Shown: piece by piece, positions 1 through 8,956 of the stretch
Position numbering within the stretch: position 1 is the first letter of the stretch
Layout: each line of letters starts with the position of its first letter
NCBI GenBank assembly: GCA_012960305.1
Contig: DUBM01000011.1
Location: forward strand, 434,001 to 498,000
From: Gammaproteobacteria bacterium
Lineage (GTDB): Bacteria > Pseudomonadota > Gammaproteobacteria > Pseudomonadales > Pseudohongiellaceae
Direction of reading: 5' to 3'
DNA length: 64,000 bases
Program-made: the position numbers and the translations under genes
Notes under the pieces: model-generated
The model's input: the letters and a program-made list of their open reading frames with translations, nothing else
Told to the model about the DNA's origin: nothing
Databases searched by the model: none

Positions 1-1029
1 AATCAACATCACCAATCCAATATAACCTATGGCGAGCGTCAGGCGACCAATATCATAAGTAGGCCGCGCTGTAGCTATCCATTCTGGAGCAAATCCGCTA
101 TTAACAAACGTAATGGTTTCCCAGTAATTTACTGGAATTCCGATACCAAAACCTAGGACGACCATGCCCACATAGAACCGAATAGATCGAGATGTGTCGA
201 GAATCTTCCATTTGAGGAATGCCATACCCAGTAACATCATTGCCAATACATCCCAGAGCAGACCAAAAAGATACGCCACGGTCTGCAAAAAAATACTCAT
301 CTTAGCACTGGCAACGAAATTTTCTCCATAGCCTGACTTTTTAATTTCTAATTCTTCAGCAACTAATTCTGTCGTCATAGATTGCAACTCAAGCATGGTG
401 TCCCAGTCCGCTAATGTAGCTTCTTGCTCTCCAGTTAACTCTGTGCCTAAGGGCAATGCCTCAATTTCTAGAACAGCTTTACGTGCGGATGCCGAGCTTA
501 AATGAGAACCTGAATGCACGAGCATTAATAAGACGAAGATGGCGAGACTGAATATCGCTAGCTTCTTGGCCTCAAAATCCCGGAAATAGTAAAGCAAGAA
601 ACCAGTCATTCCATAAGCTACCAATATGTCCCCTACCCAAACGAAGATATAGGCATTTACTAATCCAAAACCAACTAGCAGCGCTGTACGCCGACGAAAT
701 AATGATTTAACCATGTCAGGGTCTGTGTCTGGCTTGGTCATAAAAATTAAAAAACCAGCGCCGAAAAGCATAGAAAAAATTGCCCGCATACTGCCTTCGA
801 AAAGTATATCCACAGTCATAAAAGTAAAGAGGTTGATACCATCAATCGCGCCGTCAAAGACTGGGCTCGAATAGGCTCCATAGGAATTGGCAAAGCCAAT
901 AATATTGAGCAACAAAATGCCACACAAGGCGACTCCGCGGAGAGTGTCAATGGATCGTATACGAGCCTTGTCGGCAATAGGAGTAGGGGTAACCCTTGGA
1001 ATTGAAGCTACTTCAGGGATTTCAGTCAT
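1..1029 (-). CDS. DUF418 (YeiB-type) membrane protein, C-terminus outside window
   Basis: This gene is absent from the ORF track because its stop lies beyond base 1. Reading down from the ATG at 1029 gives 343 uninterrupted codons. The N-terminus has the family hallmark RIRSIDTLRGVALCGILLLN (about residues 23-42), followed by several hydrophobic segments: about 75-97, 115-135, 157-170 and 245-270. A charged loop at about 170-235 separates two membrane blocks. That layout matches the DUF418/YeiB family, which is related to membrane acyltransferases. The biochemical role of DUF418 proteins is poorly defined, so no substrate is assigned. It is transcribed away from the NIPSNAP-like gene, leaving a shared upstream region of about 250 bases. 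Family is confident; function is unknown. Confidence 0.85.
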   Translation of the reverse strand, partial: MTEIPEVASIPRVTPTPIADKARIRSIDTLRGVALCGILLLNIIGFANSYGAYSSPVFDGAIDGINLFTFMTVDILFEGSMRAIFSMLFGAGFLIFMTKPDTDPDMVKSLFRRRTALLVGFGLVNAYIFVWVGDILVAYGMTGFLLYYFRDFEAKKLAIFSLAIFVLLMLVHSGSHLSSASARKAVLEIEALPLGTELTGEQEATLADWDTMLELQSMTTELVAEELEIKKSGYGENFVASAKMSIFLQTVAYLFGLLWDVLAMMLLGMAFLKWKILDTSRSIRFYVGMVVLGFGIGIPVNYWETITFVNSGFAPEWIATARPTYDIGRLTLAIGYIGLVMLI

Positions 1030-1282
1030 AGTCCATCCAGAATAAGGAGTCCTACGTAATTTATCAATCTATTTTAGGGGTGAAAATATGAATGTAATCA
1101 GTGCATTGGATTAAATGGCGCAGAATTTCGTTACCGTCTCGATAGCATCCAACGGAAACAGCCGGTCACTAGACTCCTCCCAGGTAGGTGTTTATTCTAG
1201 AGCAAGCTACCGGCTCATAATGCTCCATAAGCGCATCACAACGAGAAGAGATGCCAAAAACAGAGATAGCGGAGATCAGAAT

Positions 1283-2287
1283 ATGAAGTATCGAACTCAA
1301 TCAGTCGTTATTTTCCTCTTTGCAGCACTAGGATGTTCTTACCTTAGCGCCCAAGTTCAAGCAGTGCGTAACGACGTCCCGCGAATAGGTCAACAGGAAG
1401 TCCTAATGATGCGTCATGCCTATCTTGATAAAGGCGGTTATGACTACTGGTATGAACAAAGTTCGCAAAATGTCTGGCCGTGGTTTGAACGCTTAGGTGC
1501 TCGAATGCTTGGAGACTTTCAAATAATTTATCCTGAGTCTACCAGCCCTAATCCGGATCAAGATGAGGCGATTCGCTTCGCTCGCTACGCCAGCTACGAG
1601 CACTGGCAAGCAACCCGAGCTAATGACTCTAGTGGAAGCACCGGAGGATCTAATCGGCTGGCTGGGGATGGCGAGCTGTTCACTGCGAACAATGAAGGTT
1701 TGACCAATCGAGGCCGGGTTAGACAAGGCTCGCGGGGAGGATTCTTTCTCAAAGGACACATGGCCACTGAAAGACCTATTTACATGCCTGGATTGGGTGA
1801 AAATTATCAGCAAACCAATACTCGTGAATCAGCGGAAAATGGAACTATCGCGGTACGTAGTGACCGCTCAGAACCCAGAGAGCAAATCCTGGTTCTTGAA
1901 TATCGGAAAGTGCAGAAAGGAAGCTTCGAAGAATTGTATGCTCTAACTAACGAGCTGTATTGGCCTTACCTGGAAAAAATTGGAGTAAGGCCGGTGGGCC
2001 AATGGCAAGTCGCCTATCTGCCAAATAGCCCAGCCGTGGAGAGCGCGGATTTTGATGAAGTTTATACTTTGGCTCGCTATGCGAGCTATGAACATTATGT
2101 TGCTGTTCGAGATGATGCTGTTGGCATGGGAGGAAACGGACCAGACTATGTTGCGATGGAAAAAGCAACATATCAAATAGCTCACTTCACCCAAGAACAT
2201 TCGCGCGAGTTCTTAAGGGGCGACTTGTGGGGAAACCAGCCGCACTACACTCCGGCTATGGATGAAAGCCATCGAGTACAAAATTAA
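1283..2287 (+). CDS. Exported protein with two NIPSNAP-like repeats
   Basis: I start at ATG 1283 rather than 1115. It has a GGAG about nine bases upstream and opens a proper signal peptide (MKYRTQ, hydrophobic core, cleavage near SAQVQA), giving 334 aa. The 56-residue extension in the ORF track has no such features. The mature protein holds two copies of one module: first about residues 40-135, then about 205-300. Each ends in the shared motif ARYASYEH followed by an AxR or AVR. The pattern (aromatic helix, WP-F/Y-LE/ERLG, then a strand and ARYASYEHW) resembles NIPSNAP or other dimeric alpha-beta barrel domains, so one polypeptide could form an intramolecular pair. It is probably periplasmic. 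No catalytic residue is evident and the role is unknown. The downstream cyanophycinase-like gene is 29 bases away and probably cotranscribed. Confidence 0.7.
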   Translation: MKYRTQSVVIFLFAALGCSYLSAQVQAVRNDVPRIGQQEVLMMRHAYLDKGGYDYWYEQSSQNVWPWFERLGARMLGDFQIIYPESTSPNPDQDEAIRFARYASYEHWQATRANDSSGSTGGSNRLAGDGELFTANNEGLTNRGRVRQGSRGGFFLKGHMATERPIYMPGLGENYQQTNTRESAENGTIAVRSDRSEPREQILVLEYRKVQKGSFEELYALTNELYWPYLEKIGVRPVGQWQVAYLPNSPAVESADFDEVYTLARYASYEHYVAVRDDAVGMGGNGPDYVAMEKATYQIAHFTQEHSREFLRGDLWGNQPHYTPAMDESHRVQN

Positions 2288-2316
2288 TAAAACACTTATT
2301 TGCAGAGGATAAATCA

Positions 2317-3174
2317 ATGTTTCAGAAATTTATGATACTTCTAGTTGGCTTTATGATTTCCTCTGCCGGCTTCGCGCAAACGTCGGGCCCCGATAAAGGT
2401 TCTTTGGTAATAGTGGGAGGCGGCATGCAAGATCTTTCGATATTGAAAGAATTTGCTGAACTAGCTGGCGGAGTGGACTCTCCCATTGTGGTCATTCCAA
2501 CGGCAGGCGGCAGCGAAAGCTATGATGAAAATTGGCTGGGACTAAGACAATTTAGGGCTGCTGGCTTAAGCAACATTAAGTTAATTCATACTTACGATTC
2601 GGCCGTCGCAGACACTGATGAATTCGCTGCTGCGATTACAACGGCAAAGGGCGTATGGTTTACCGGTGGCAGACAGTGGCGATTAGCCGATTCTTATTTA
2701 CACAATAAGGTGCATGCAGCTTTAACTGATCTGCTAAATCGTGGCGGTGTGATAGGCGGATCCTCTGCCGGCGCAACTATTCTCGGTTCTTATCTAGCCC
2801 GCGGTGATACTAGCAACAACACAATAATGATGGGAGACCATGAAGAAGGATTCAGCTTTGTAGAAAATGTAGCGATCGACCAACACATGCTGCGGCGCAA
2901 TAGGCAATTTGACTTAATCGAAGTTATCGAAGCGAAACCGGAATTACTAGGTATTGGACTCGACGAAGATACGGCGATAATCGTTGAAGGAAATCGATTT
3001 CGAGTTATTGGTCAAAGCTATATCGCTATCTTTGACCATCAGCGTATGCTGGATTCCGGTGGCAAGTTTTACTTTCTGGAGCCCGGAGATCAATTTAATA
3101 TGGAAACCAGAACTCCCTATAGGATTCAACAGTCACTGGAGCCATTTAACCGACTAGTTAATCAAGCATGGTGA
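2317..3174 (+). CDS. Cyanophycinase-like peptidase, family S51
   Basis: The 285-aa protein starts with a signal peptide (MFQKFMILLVGFM, cleavage after GFAQ). It then shows the S51/cyanophycinase fold signatures: LVIVGGG at about residue 30, VVIPTAGG at about 60, WFTGGRQWRL at about 117, and the nucleophile elbow GGSSAGA at about 147, with Ser as the likely catalytic residue. The family cleaves beta-aspartyl or related isopeptide bonds; cyanophycinase releases beta-Asp-Arg dipeptides from cyanophycin. Family length and motif order fit a full protein. The signal peptide puts it in the periplasm, so it would act on external polymer or peptide. The substrate is not readable from sequence. It follows the NIPSNAP-like gene closely and converges on the next minus-strand gene. 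Confidence 0.88.
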   Translation: MFQKFMILLVGFMISSAGFAQTSGPDKGSLVIVGGGMQDLSILKEFAELAGGVDSPIVVIPTAGGSESYDENWLGLRQFRAAGLSNIKLIHTYDSAVADTDEFAAAITTAKGVWFTGGRQWRLADSYLHNKVHAALTDLLNRGGVIGGSSAGATILGSYLARGDTSNNTIMMGDHEEGFSFVENVAIDQHMLRRNRQFDLIEVIEAKPELLGIGLDEDTAIIVEGNRFRVIGQSYIAIFDHQRMLDSGGKFYFLEPGDQFNMETRTPYRIQQSLEPFNRLVNQAW

Positions 3175-3219
3175 TAGCTTAAACTCGATCTAAATTTCCG
3201 GAGCAATGTTTCGAAAAAG

Positions 3220-4209
3220 CTAGCGGCTCCAGCTGGGCAACCAAGTATCATCCTCTTCGCCGTTTGCTTCCTGCTTACGCGCACCACTTAACATCAATGG
3301 CATTGCGTAGTTTCCTTCGTGGCAGGCATACTCAAATAGATTTGCTTCGGTGTTTTGCATCTCCACCACAGCCGTCCATTTATCTTCAAAAGATTCAGGA
3401 TCATCCACTGTGTATTCGTACTCAAGCCGATCTTCATCTAGACGGGTAAAGCGCTCTGTAAGAGCCATGTTTTCACCGGTACCACTGAAGCGACTAAGGT
3501 GAGTAAAATTAGTGGTGGTTACGACGAAGGTATCGCCTTCCCACTCACCTCTGGAATCACCTTTCCAAAGACGCATGTTATTGGGCAGCGCCTGCCCGCC
3601 GTTTGTTGGAATGATGCGATGGTCGTTTACCATTTCAGTTTGGATAACAACATATCCCTCAGTTTGAATAAGTTGCATCATATTATTGTAAGCCCCAGAA
3701 CGCATTGGTGGTCCAGCATTGAACCCGAGTATGCATCTATCGAATGCATTACGGTCCTCAGGGCCCTGAGGAGACCGGCTTTGCAGTGCCCTAAAATATG
3801 CCCCTGCCTCTCTCGCTGCTTGAGTCGCTGGTGGCATACGGCCGTTTACGGGATATATTAATTGCGAAGTTCGACGGGTTGTGGACATTGTTGTGCCCTG
3901 ATCGAGATAGAAGGAATTGTAGCCGACGTCGACATCGCCTTGACTCTCTTCGCCGCTAGCGGCGAACTCTCGAGTAGCATTTGCTGCTCGCCCTGCTCGA
4001 ACAGCCTCTTCATATTCAGCTATTTCGTCCTCGGAAAGAAATTCCTGGTCTGCGAAAGCAGCTGGCCTTTGGAAGGGAGTGACTGTAGCAAAATCCCAAT
4101 TGCCTTGTAGGCTTGGTTTCCCCCAGCTTGTCATGGGTACGTCAGCCAAACTAATACCAGATGCAGACAGTGCTATGGCAGCTAATACTATTGAGAGGTT
4201 TCTTTTCAT
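3220..4209 (-). CDS. Exported GHWEGDTLVVET-family protein (copy A)
   Basis: This is the first of five paralogues in the window. It has a signal peptide (MKRNLSIVLAAIALSASGISLA). The family landmarks are in order: SLQGNWDFATVTPFQRP near the mature N-terminus, a RMPPATQAAR segment, FDRCILGFNAGPP with the first conserved Cys, YNNMMQLIQTEG, EMVNDHRII, then GEWEGDTFVVTTTNF, a TERFTRLDEDRLEYEYTVDDPESF block, and ACHEGNYAM with the second conserved Cys and a His. I know this pattern from many unannotated proteins of Gammaproteobacteria and Acidobacteria, but I know no established function. The two invariant cysteines suggest a periplasmic disulfide. It is the last gene of a three-gene minus-strand run behind DUF6152 and copy B, 67 bases after copy B. 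Confidence 0.85.
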   Translation of the reverse strand: MKRNLSIVLAAIALSASGISLADVPMTSWGKPSLQGNWDFATVTPFQRPAAFADQEFLSEDEIAEYEEAVRAGRAANATREFAASGEESQGDVDVGYNSFYLDQGTTMSTTRRTSQLIYPVNGRMPPATQAAREAGAYFRALQSRSPQGPEDRNAFDRCILGFNAGPPMRSGAYNNMMQLIQTEGYVVIQTEMVNDHRIIPTNGGQALPNNMRLWKGDSRGEWEGDTFVVTTTNFTHLSRFSGTGENMALTERFTRLDEDRLEYEYTVDDPESFEDKWTAVVEMQNTEANLFEYACHEGNYAMPLMLSGARKQEANGEEDDTWLPSWSR

Positions 4210-4276
4210 TTTAAAATCCTCGTGAGAAAACTTTTAGTTTCATATTCTACTTCTCTAATCGTTCTAAGCTTAAGTC

Positions 4277-5140
4277 TTAATTGACACTACCATCTAGATT
4301 CTTCGGCCCTTCATAATCTTTACGTAAATGGTCATACAGCAAATCTTCAGCAAATTCTACGCACTTGTATTCCAACAACCGGACGTTCTCTTCCAATCTC
4401 CGATACAAAGGCAGCTTAATTTTCCAGGAACGACTGAAGACTTCAGGGTCGGTAATCGTCGCCTCGTACTCGATGTGATTGGCATCTATTGGCGTATATC
4501 GCTCTTCTACGTGGAGAGCACCACTATGGAAATTACCAGCGCTATCGAACCATGTTTCTGCCATTTGCGAGCTCACGTCAACTACCAAGGTATTGCCTTC
4601 CCAATGCCCTAATGAGTACCCCATCCAAGATGGAAGCGGGGCTGATGTGCCTGGCCTGTCCATATGAATAGTGCGGCTATTGCCACCAAATTCATAAGCC
4701 ATAAATATCTTGCCTTCTGTTTGAAATATCTGCAGCGGAAACGGCATATAGGTTAAACGGGGAATACCTGGGATATAACACTTGGTAACAGAATCTTTTT
4801 CATTCCAGTTTTCCAAGTTCGCATTTCTTTGTTCCAGTGCGGCGGGAAGATAAGGAATTTCGCCGCCTTCTACTACACTCATGCCAGCTGGGATTCCACC
4901 TAATGCTCCCAAGACTCTCGTTACAGGCGTTTTGCTCGCTGTGTGACCTTCAAGATTCCAACTCGCCGAGCCCATCGCTTGCCAGATACCATCCAGACTC
5001 AATTCGATAGGACTTACTGCCGGGTCAGCAGGCGTATCAATCCCCACGGATACTTCAACATTTTCTTGAGAACAACTCGCGGTTAACAAGGAAAATGCGG
5101 CAAGCAGTGTGACTATTTTCAAATGTTTTTTAGTATTCAA
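4277..5140 (-). CDS. Lipoprotein, divergent GHWEGDTLVVET-family member (copy B)
   Basis: The protein is 287 aa with a lipoprotein signal: a hydrophobic stretch ending LLTASCSQ, where Cys is the likely lipidated residue. It is a shortened and divergent paralogue of copy A. It keeps IWQAMG in place of the GVWD block, KCYIPGIP in place of the ERC block, IFQTEGKIFMAYEF, GHWEGNTLVVDVSS, and a YTPIDANHIEYEATITDPEVF block, but it ends with YKCVEFAEDLLY rather than CHEGNY. Both conserved Cys positions remain, whereas the C-terminal His-Glu-Gly-Asn motif is lost. It lies between DUF6152 (36 bases upstream) and copy A (67 bases downstream), so the three are probably one transcript. Function is unknown; a membrane-tethered partner of copy A is possible. 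Confidence 0.8.
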   Translation of the reverse strand: MNTKKHLKIVTLLAAFSLLTASCSQENVEVSVGIDTPADPAVSPIELSLDGIWQAMGSASWNLEGHTASKTPVTRVLGALGGIPAGMSVVEGGEIPYLPAALEQRNANLENWNEKDSVTKCYIPGIPRLTYMPFPLQIFQTEGKIFMAYEFGGNSRTIHMDRPGTSAPLPSWMGYSLGHWEGNTLVVDVSSQMAETWFDSAGNFHSGALHVEERYTPIDANHIEYEATITDPEVFSRSWKIKLPLYRRLEENVRLLEYKCVEFAEDLLYDHLRKDYEGPKNLDGSVN

Positions 5141-5176
5141 CTAGTTGCCCTCTTTATTATTCTATTAATATCTCTC

Positions 5177-5611
5177 TTAATTGTCGTCTGGAAACCCACC
5201 AGGGGGAGCCCCAACGCCGGAAGAGCCCATGAAAACATTGTCGCCATTCGGTAGTGTGATATCACGACCACTACCCCGACATTTAGGTATACAATCGGGA
5301 TCTTTGGATTGATATCCACGTACAAGAATTTCTGTACCCGGTAAAAGAATTTGATTGGTAAGACCAGCACGCAGCAGAGTATTTGGCGTACCGCCTTCGA
5401 GCATCCATTCCTCAGTACCACCATCTTCCAATGTTGCTGTCATGTGTAACCAGGTATGGGGGTTAATCCACTCCATTCGAGTAATCACTCCTTCTAAACG
5501 CACCGGACTGTCTTTATCAAATTCAGAAGAAAAAGCGTGATGGCCTATCACCGTCGACTGCAGTAAAACTATAGACGCCAGTAGTAGTATTACAGAAATG
5601 AATCGATTCAT
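5177..5611 (-). CDS. DUF6152 family exported protein
   Basis: The 144-aa protein has a signal peptide (MNRFISVILLLASIVLLQSTVIG). The mature part begins HHAFSSEFD, followed by the characteristic block RLEGVITRMEWINPHTWLHM. The HHAFS and NPHxW motifs are what I recognise for DUF6152, a small probably beta-barrel (OB-like) periplasmic family of unknown function. The tail SGRDITLPNGDNVFMG is also typical. It is first in the minus-strand run with copies B and A, which fits my recollection that DUF6152 proteins tend to sit beside this family. His-rich ends could bind a metal, but that is inference. Confidence 0.85.
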   Translation of the reverse strand: MNRFISVILLLASIVLLQSTVIGHHAFSSEFDKDSPVRLEGVITRMEWINPHTWLHMTATLEDGGTEEWMLEGGTPNTLLRAGLTNQILLPGTEILVRGYQSKDPDCIPKCRGSGRDITLPNGDNVFMGSSGVGAPPGGFPDDN

Positions 5612-5960
5612 GAGTGCATCCTCACTAACAGATTAGATCAAAAATTCTAATTTTAATTTGCAGAATAGTTTGCCTTAGAAAGCGACACTTTTCTAGAGTA
5701 GGAAGCCTGCAAAATTCACCTAAGTAAATTTCGACGTTTCTCATTGAAACGATTGCCATACAGCACTTTTATAGCTTAAAACTCCAAATTTTGCTTCACA
5801 AGCAGAGCCCTGCTGGTCTAATGTATCCTCAAGAATTACTGCCTGCAACTCTCATGCGGTGATAACGAAGGTTTGCAGTAGCAAAATACATTAGTTAAGT
5901 AGATCTATTTATTGAGCTTGATTGGATAAGTAAATCTCAAAACAAAGGGGACTAACTCTC
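5612..5960. other. Divergent intergenic region, no gene seen
   Basis: About 350 AT-rich bases separate the minus-strand DUF6152 operon from the plus-strand MBL-fold gene. It should hold promoters for both. I found no convincing ORF, RNA gene or clear operator by eye. The MBL gene has a good ribosome site (AAAGGGGA) just before its ATG. Confidence 0.6.
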
Positions 5961-6989
5961 ATGGCAAGAGTGAAACTAATTCTAGCAGGACTTTTCAGCT
6001 TACTGTTGGCTCCCTCAACCGTGGCACAAGAAGTAATTACAACCGACACACATAATTTAGAAGAAGTTGCTCCAGGGGTCTATTTCGCGATCGGAAATGG
6101 CGCTTTGTACACCATGAGCAATGCTTTAATCATTGAACGAAGAGACGACATAGTCGTCGTGGATTCTCATATCACTCCAGCTGCCGGTCAGGCGCTGCTT
6201 GATTCAATTCGGGTAGTCTCCGATAAACCGATCACTGCTCTGATTAACTCTCACTTCCATTACGATCACGCCAATGGTGTACCCGCCTTTGGCAGCGACG
6301 TTGAAATCATCGGCCACGAATATACTCGCGCCAAACTCGCCGACGATCCGATGAATGAGCAAACTTTTTTATCCTCGTTGCGCCGTTTTGACAACACCGT
6401 CACTCGCCTTGAACAAGAGCTTGCTGAAGCTAGTCACAACGAAAGGGCCGAATTGGAAACACAGTTGGAGTTTTGGCGCGCCCATGTTCGCGCTCAAGAC
6501 AAGATAGACCCAGTTCCCCCAACAGTTTCTGTTAGTGACCGCATGACTCTCTATAAGGGTGGAAGAGAAATACAAATTCATTTTTTCGGTCGGGCTCACA
6601 CCGGCGGTGATATCGGCATCTATTTACCAGAAGAAAAAATTCTCTTCACCGGCGATATGTTACTTGGCGGTATCTCTTATATGGGTGATGGCTATGTGTC
6701 GGAATGGGCCGATACTCTACAACGATTAAAACAATTGGATTTCGAAATGGTACTACCGGGCCATGGCCCTAGTTTTCTTGATCGTGAACGCATCGATTAT
6801 GTGCAAAGTTACTATACAGATTTAACTGCCGAGGTCGTTCGCCTTAAGGGAATTGGATATAGCGCTGAAGAAGCCGCTGCACGTGCTGACTTACGTCAGC
6901 ACGCAGACACTCTCGGCGTTACTCAGATCGGGGCAAATGCGGAAGCAGTTGCTCGAATGTATGCTTTACTAAATGGAACCATTGAGTAA
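5961..6989 (+). CDS. Exported MBL-fold metallo-hydrolase
   Basis: The protein has 342 aa with a signal peptide (MARVKLILAGLFSLLLAPSTVAQ). The zinc-binding HxHxDH motif is plain in NSHFHYDHANG at about residues 96-106. Later ligands are in AHTGGD at about 216, FTGDMLLGG at about 233 and LPGHGPS at about 268. An additional helical insert (about residues 125-175, rich in Glu, Arg and Ala) lies between the first and second metal motifs. The fold suits hydrolysis of a lactone, ester or amide in the periplasm; beta-lactamase-like and quinoprotein-associated hydrolases share this layout. I cannot choose a substrate. The SMP-30-type lactonase follows 71 bases on, and two consecutive lactone or ester hydrolases may act on one oxidised product. 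Confidence 0.87.
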   Translation: MARVKLILAGLFSLLLAPSTVAQEVITTDTHNLEEVAPGVYFAIGNGALYTMSNALIIERRDDIVVVDSHITPAAGQALLDSIRVVSDKPITALINSHFHYDHANGVPAFGSDVEIIGHEYTRAKLADDPMNEQTFLSSLRRFDNTVTRLEQELAEASHNERAELETQLEFWRAHVRAQDKIDPVPPTVSVSDRMTLYKGGREIQIHFFGRAHTGGDIGIYLPEEKILFTGDMLLGGISYMGDGYVSEWADTLQRLKQLDFEMVLPGHGPSFLDRERIDYVQSYYTDLTAEVVRLKGIGYSAEEAAARADLRQHADTLGVTQIGANAEAVARMYALLNGTIE

Positions 6990-7060
6990 GCAAACAATGG
7001 AGCAAGCATCACTAAAGCAATCAATCTATAGTACTAAACATCCAATTTAGGAGCGCAGCA

Positions 7061-8089
7061 ATGCAAAATCTCAAATTACTATTACTCATCTCGGCAATGA
7101 GCGCCTCACTAATGAGTTGTGGGGAATCAGGCACAGGCAGTGCAATGGCGACGGTGGATATTATCGACAATGCCGGCTCCATTGTTAGTGTTGACCCAAG
7201 CTTCGACGCCCTAGTGCCGGCCGAAGCCAATATTCAGAAGCTTGCCGGCGGGTTTGCTTTCACTGAAGGTCCAGTATGGAATAGTGGACTGGAGCATTTG
7301 ATGTTTAGCGACCTCCGTAGCAACGCTGTACATACTTGGGATGATGAAAACGGCTTGCGGACTCTTATCCAACCAGTGTTCGAAGGAGAAAGTGATACTG
7401 AGTCGGTGGGCTCAAACGGGTTAAATGTTGATAGTGAAGGTCGCCTGTTGTTAATGGAACACGGCAATCGTCAAGTCTCTCGAGTGGAGCCTGGTGGTGG
7501 GGAAAGAACTGTTCTCGTCAACAGTTATCGTGGCAAGCGCCTTAATAGCCCTAATGACTCAGCCTGGCATTCAAATGGTTGGTTGTATTTTACCGACCCA
7601 CCGTACGGACTTGCCGGACTAGAAGATGATCCTGCTCGTGAACTGGACTACAACGGTATCTACCGTCTGAGCCCCAGTGGAGAAATTCAGCTCTTATACC
7701 GCGATCAAACCCGCCCAAATGGCATTGCTTTTTCTCCTGACGAAAAAACACTTTACGTTGCAAATTCGGATGCTGAAAATAAAGTTTGGTATGCCTATAA
7801 CGTAGTAGGAAATGGAATCATTGGCAACCCGCAGGTTTTTTATGATGTAAATGATCAAAATGAAACCGGTGCCGCTGATGGGATGAAGGTAGATGTGGAC
7901 GGTAATGTATTTGCTACAGGTCCCGGAGGGGTTTGGGTATTCAGCCCCGATGGAATCCATCTCGGAACTATTAAACCTGATGAAGTTCCTGCCAACGTGG
8001 CCTGGGGTGATGAGGGTAGCACTTTATATATGACTGCTCGTACTGGTCTGTACCGAGTAAAACTTAATACTCGTGGCATAATACCCTAG
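7061..8089 (+). CDS. SMP-30/gluconolactonase-like lipoprotein
   Basis: The 342-aa protein begins with a lipoprotein signal ending SASLMSCGES. The mature part is a six-bladed propeller of the SMP-30/gluconolactonase/LRE type: GGFAFTEGPVW (metal-ligand Glu), NGLNVDSEGRLLLMEHGNRQVSR, LNSPNDSAWHSNGWLYFTDPPYG (the NDxxxxxxGxxYFTDPP signature), RPNGIAFSPDEKTLYVANSD, and AADGMKVDVDGNVFATGPGGVWVFSPDG. Ligands Glu, Asn and Asp expected for the divalent metal site are present. It probably hydrolyses sugar or related lactones in the periplasm. A ribosome site (AGGAG) lies before the ATG. It follows the MBL gene in the same direction, so they are likely co-expressed. Confidence 0.9.
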   Translation: MQNLKLLLLISAMSASLMSCGESGTGSAMATVDIIDNAGSIVSVDPSFDALVPAEANIQKLAGGFAFTEGPVWNSGLEHLMFSDLRSNAVHTWDDENGLRTLIQPVFEGESDTESVGSNGLNVDSEGRLLLMEHGNRQVSRVEPGGGERTVLVNSYRGKRLNSPNDSAWHSNGWLYFTDPPYGLAGLEDDPARELDYNGIYRLSPSGEIQLLYRDQTRPNGIAFSPDEKTLYVANSDAENKVWYAYNVVGNGIIGNPQVFYDVNDQNETGAADGMKVDVDGNVFATGPGGVWVFSPDGIHLGTIKPDEVPANVAWGDEGSTLYMTARTGLYRVKLNTRGIIP

Positions 8090-8273
8090 CGCACACGTTC
8101 TAAAAGAAGATTTTTCAGAGAAACTCATACTTAGAAACATTGGATTTGGCTGTAAATACTTGTTTTTATTAAAAAAACATTACCCAGATGAGAAAATGGT
8201 CTGGATCAGTGTAAATACTCAGCTATTTAATTTAGCATTACCCTAATTGATCAACATGTTAACGGAGTAAATC

Positions 8274-8795
8274 GTGGAATCATCTCTAAGTAATTTACTA
8301 GCTCGTCTTGTGGACATCGGCAAAGCGGCTGCATTTGTTTTAATCTCTAGTACCGGTCTGGCCATAGTAACCAGTCAATCCGCAGCTCAATCTCTGGACG
8401 ATATTGCCCTCAACGTATACAAAGAAGAAACCTGTGGTTGTTGTGTAGGCTGGATCGAGCACATGAAGGAACATAGTTTTGAATCAACGATATTTCACCC
8501 AAAAAATTTGAACAGTGTTAAAGCAGAGCTTGGCATTAAAGCCGAGTGGCAATCTTGTCATACTGCTGTGACAGAAGAAGGATTTTTGTTCGAAGGTCAT
8601 ATCCCTGCGAAATTCATTGTTGCTTTTTTAGCAGAGCCACCGGCTAATGCTTTAGGGCTTGTAGTGCCAGGTATGCCCATCGGCGGGCCGGGAATGGAAA
8701 TGGGTGATCGATTCACTCCCTATGACATACTTTTAATGAAGAAAGATGGCAGCAGTGAAATTTTTGCCAGCATTAAAAGTAAAGCCGATCAGTAA
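8274..8795 (+). CDS. DUF411 metal-binding protein
   Basis: The protein has 173 aa and starts at GTG 8274, with GGAG seven bases upstream. An N-terminal hydrophobic segment (about residues 19-36, AAAFVLISSTGLAIV) is a signal or anchor. The core begins LNVYKEETCGCCVGWIEHM, the Cys-rich entry of DUF411, with CGCC and a later Cys-His pair in EWQSCHTA. It ends with the family's PGMPIGGPGMEMGDR and YDILLM blocks. DUF411 proteins are thought to handle copper or other metals or thiol redox in the periplasm; the actual role is not proven. It stands alone, with about 185 bases on its left and the decayed methyltransferase on its right. Confidence 0.9.
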   Translation: MESSLSNLLARLVDIGKAAAFVLISSTGLAIVTSQSAAQSLDDIALNVYKEETCGCCVGWIEHMKEHSFESTIFHPKNLNSVKAELGIKAEWQSCHTAVTEEGFLFEGHIPAKFIVAFLAEPPANALGLVVPGMPIGGPGMEMGDRFTPYDILLMKKDGSSEIFASIKSKADQ

Positions 8796-8956
8796 GAAAG
8801 TTATTCCGTTACACCAGCTTGTGCAAGACCATCAAAATACAAGCCCAGTTGCTCTTACCTTATTAAATAGAACATATTCTCTCTTGCGATAGCGAGAGAG
8901 AAGTTCGGCTGAAAAAGTTATATTGGTTTATGCCGGATAAAAATAGGAACACCACG

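Noticed and set aside
3499-3861. 120-aa plus-strand ORF opposite family copy A
   Set aside because: Shadow frame of a well-supported minus-strand gene; no start site or domain.
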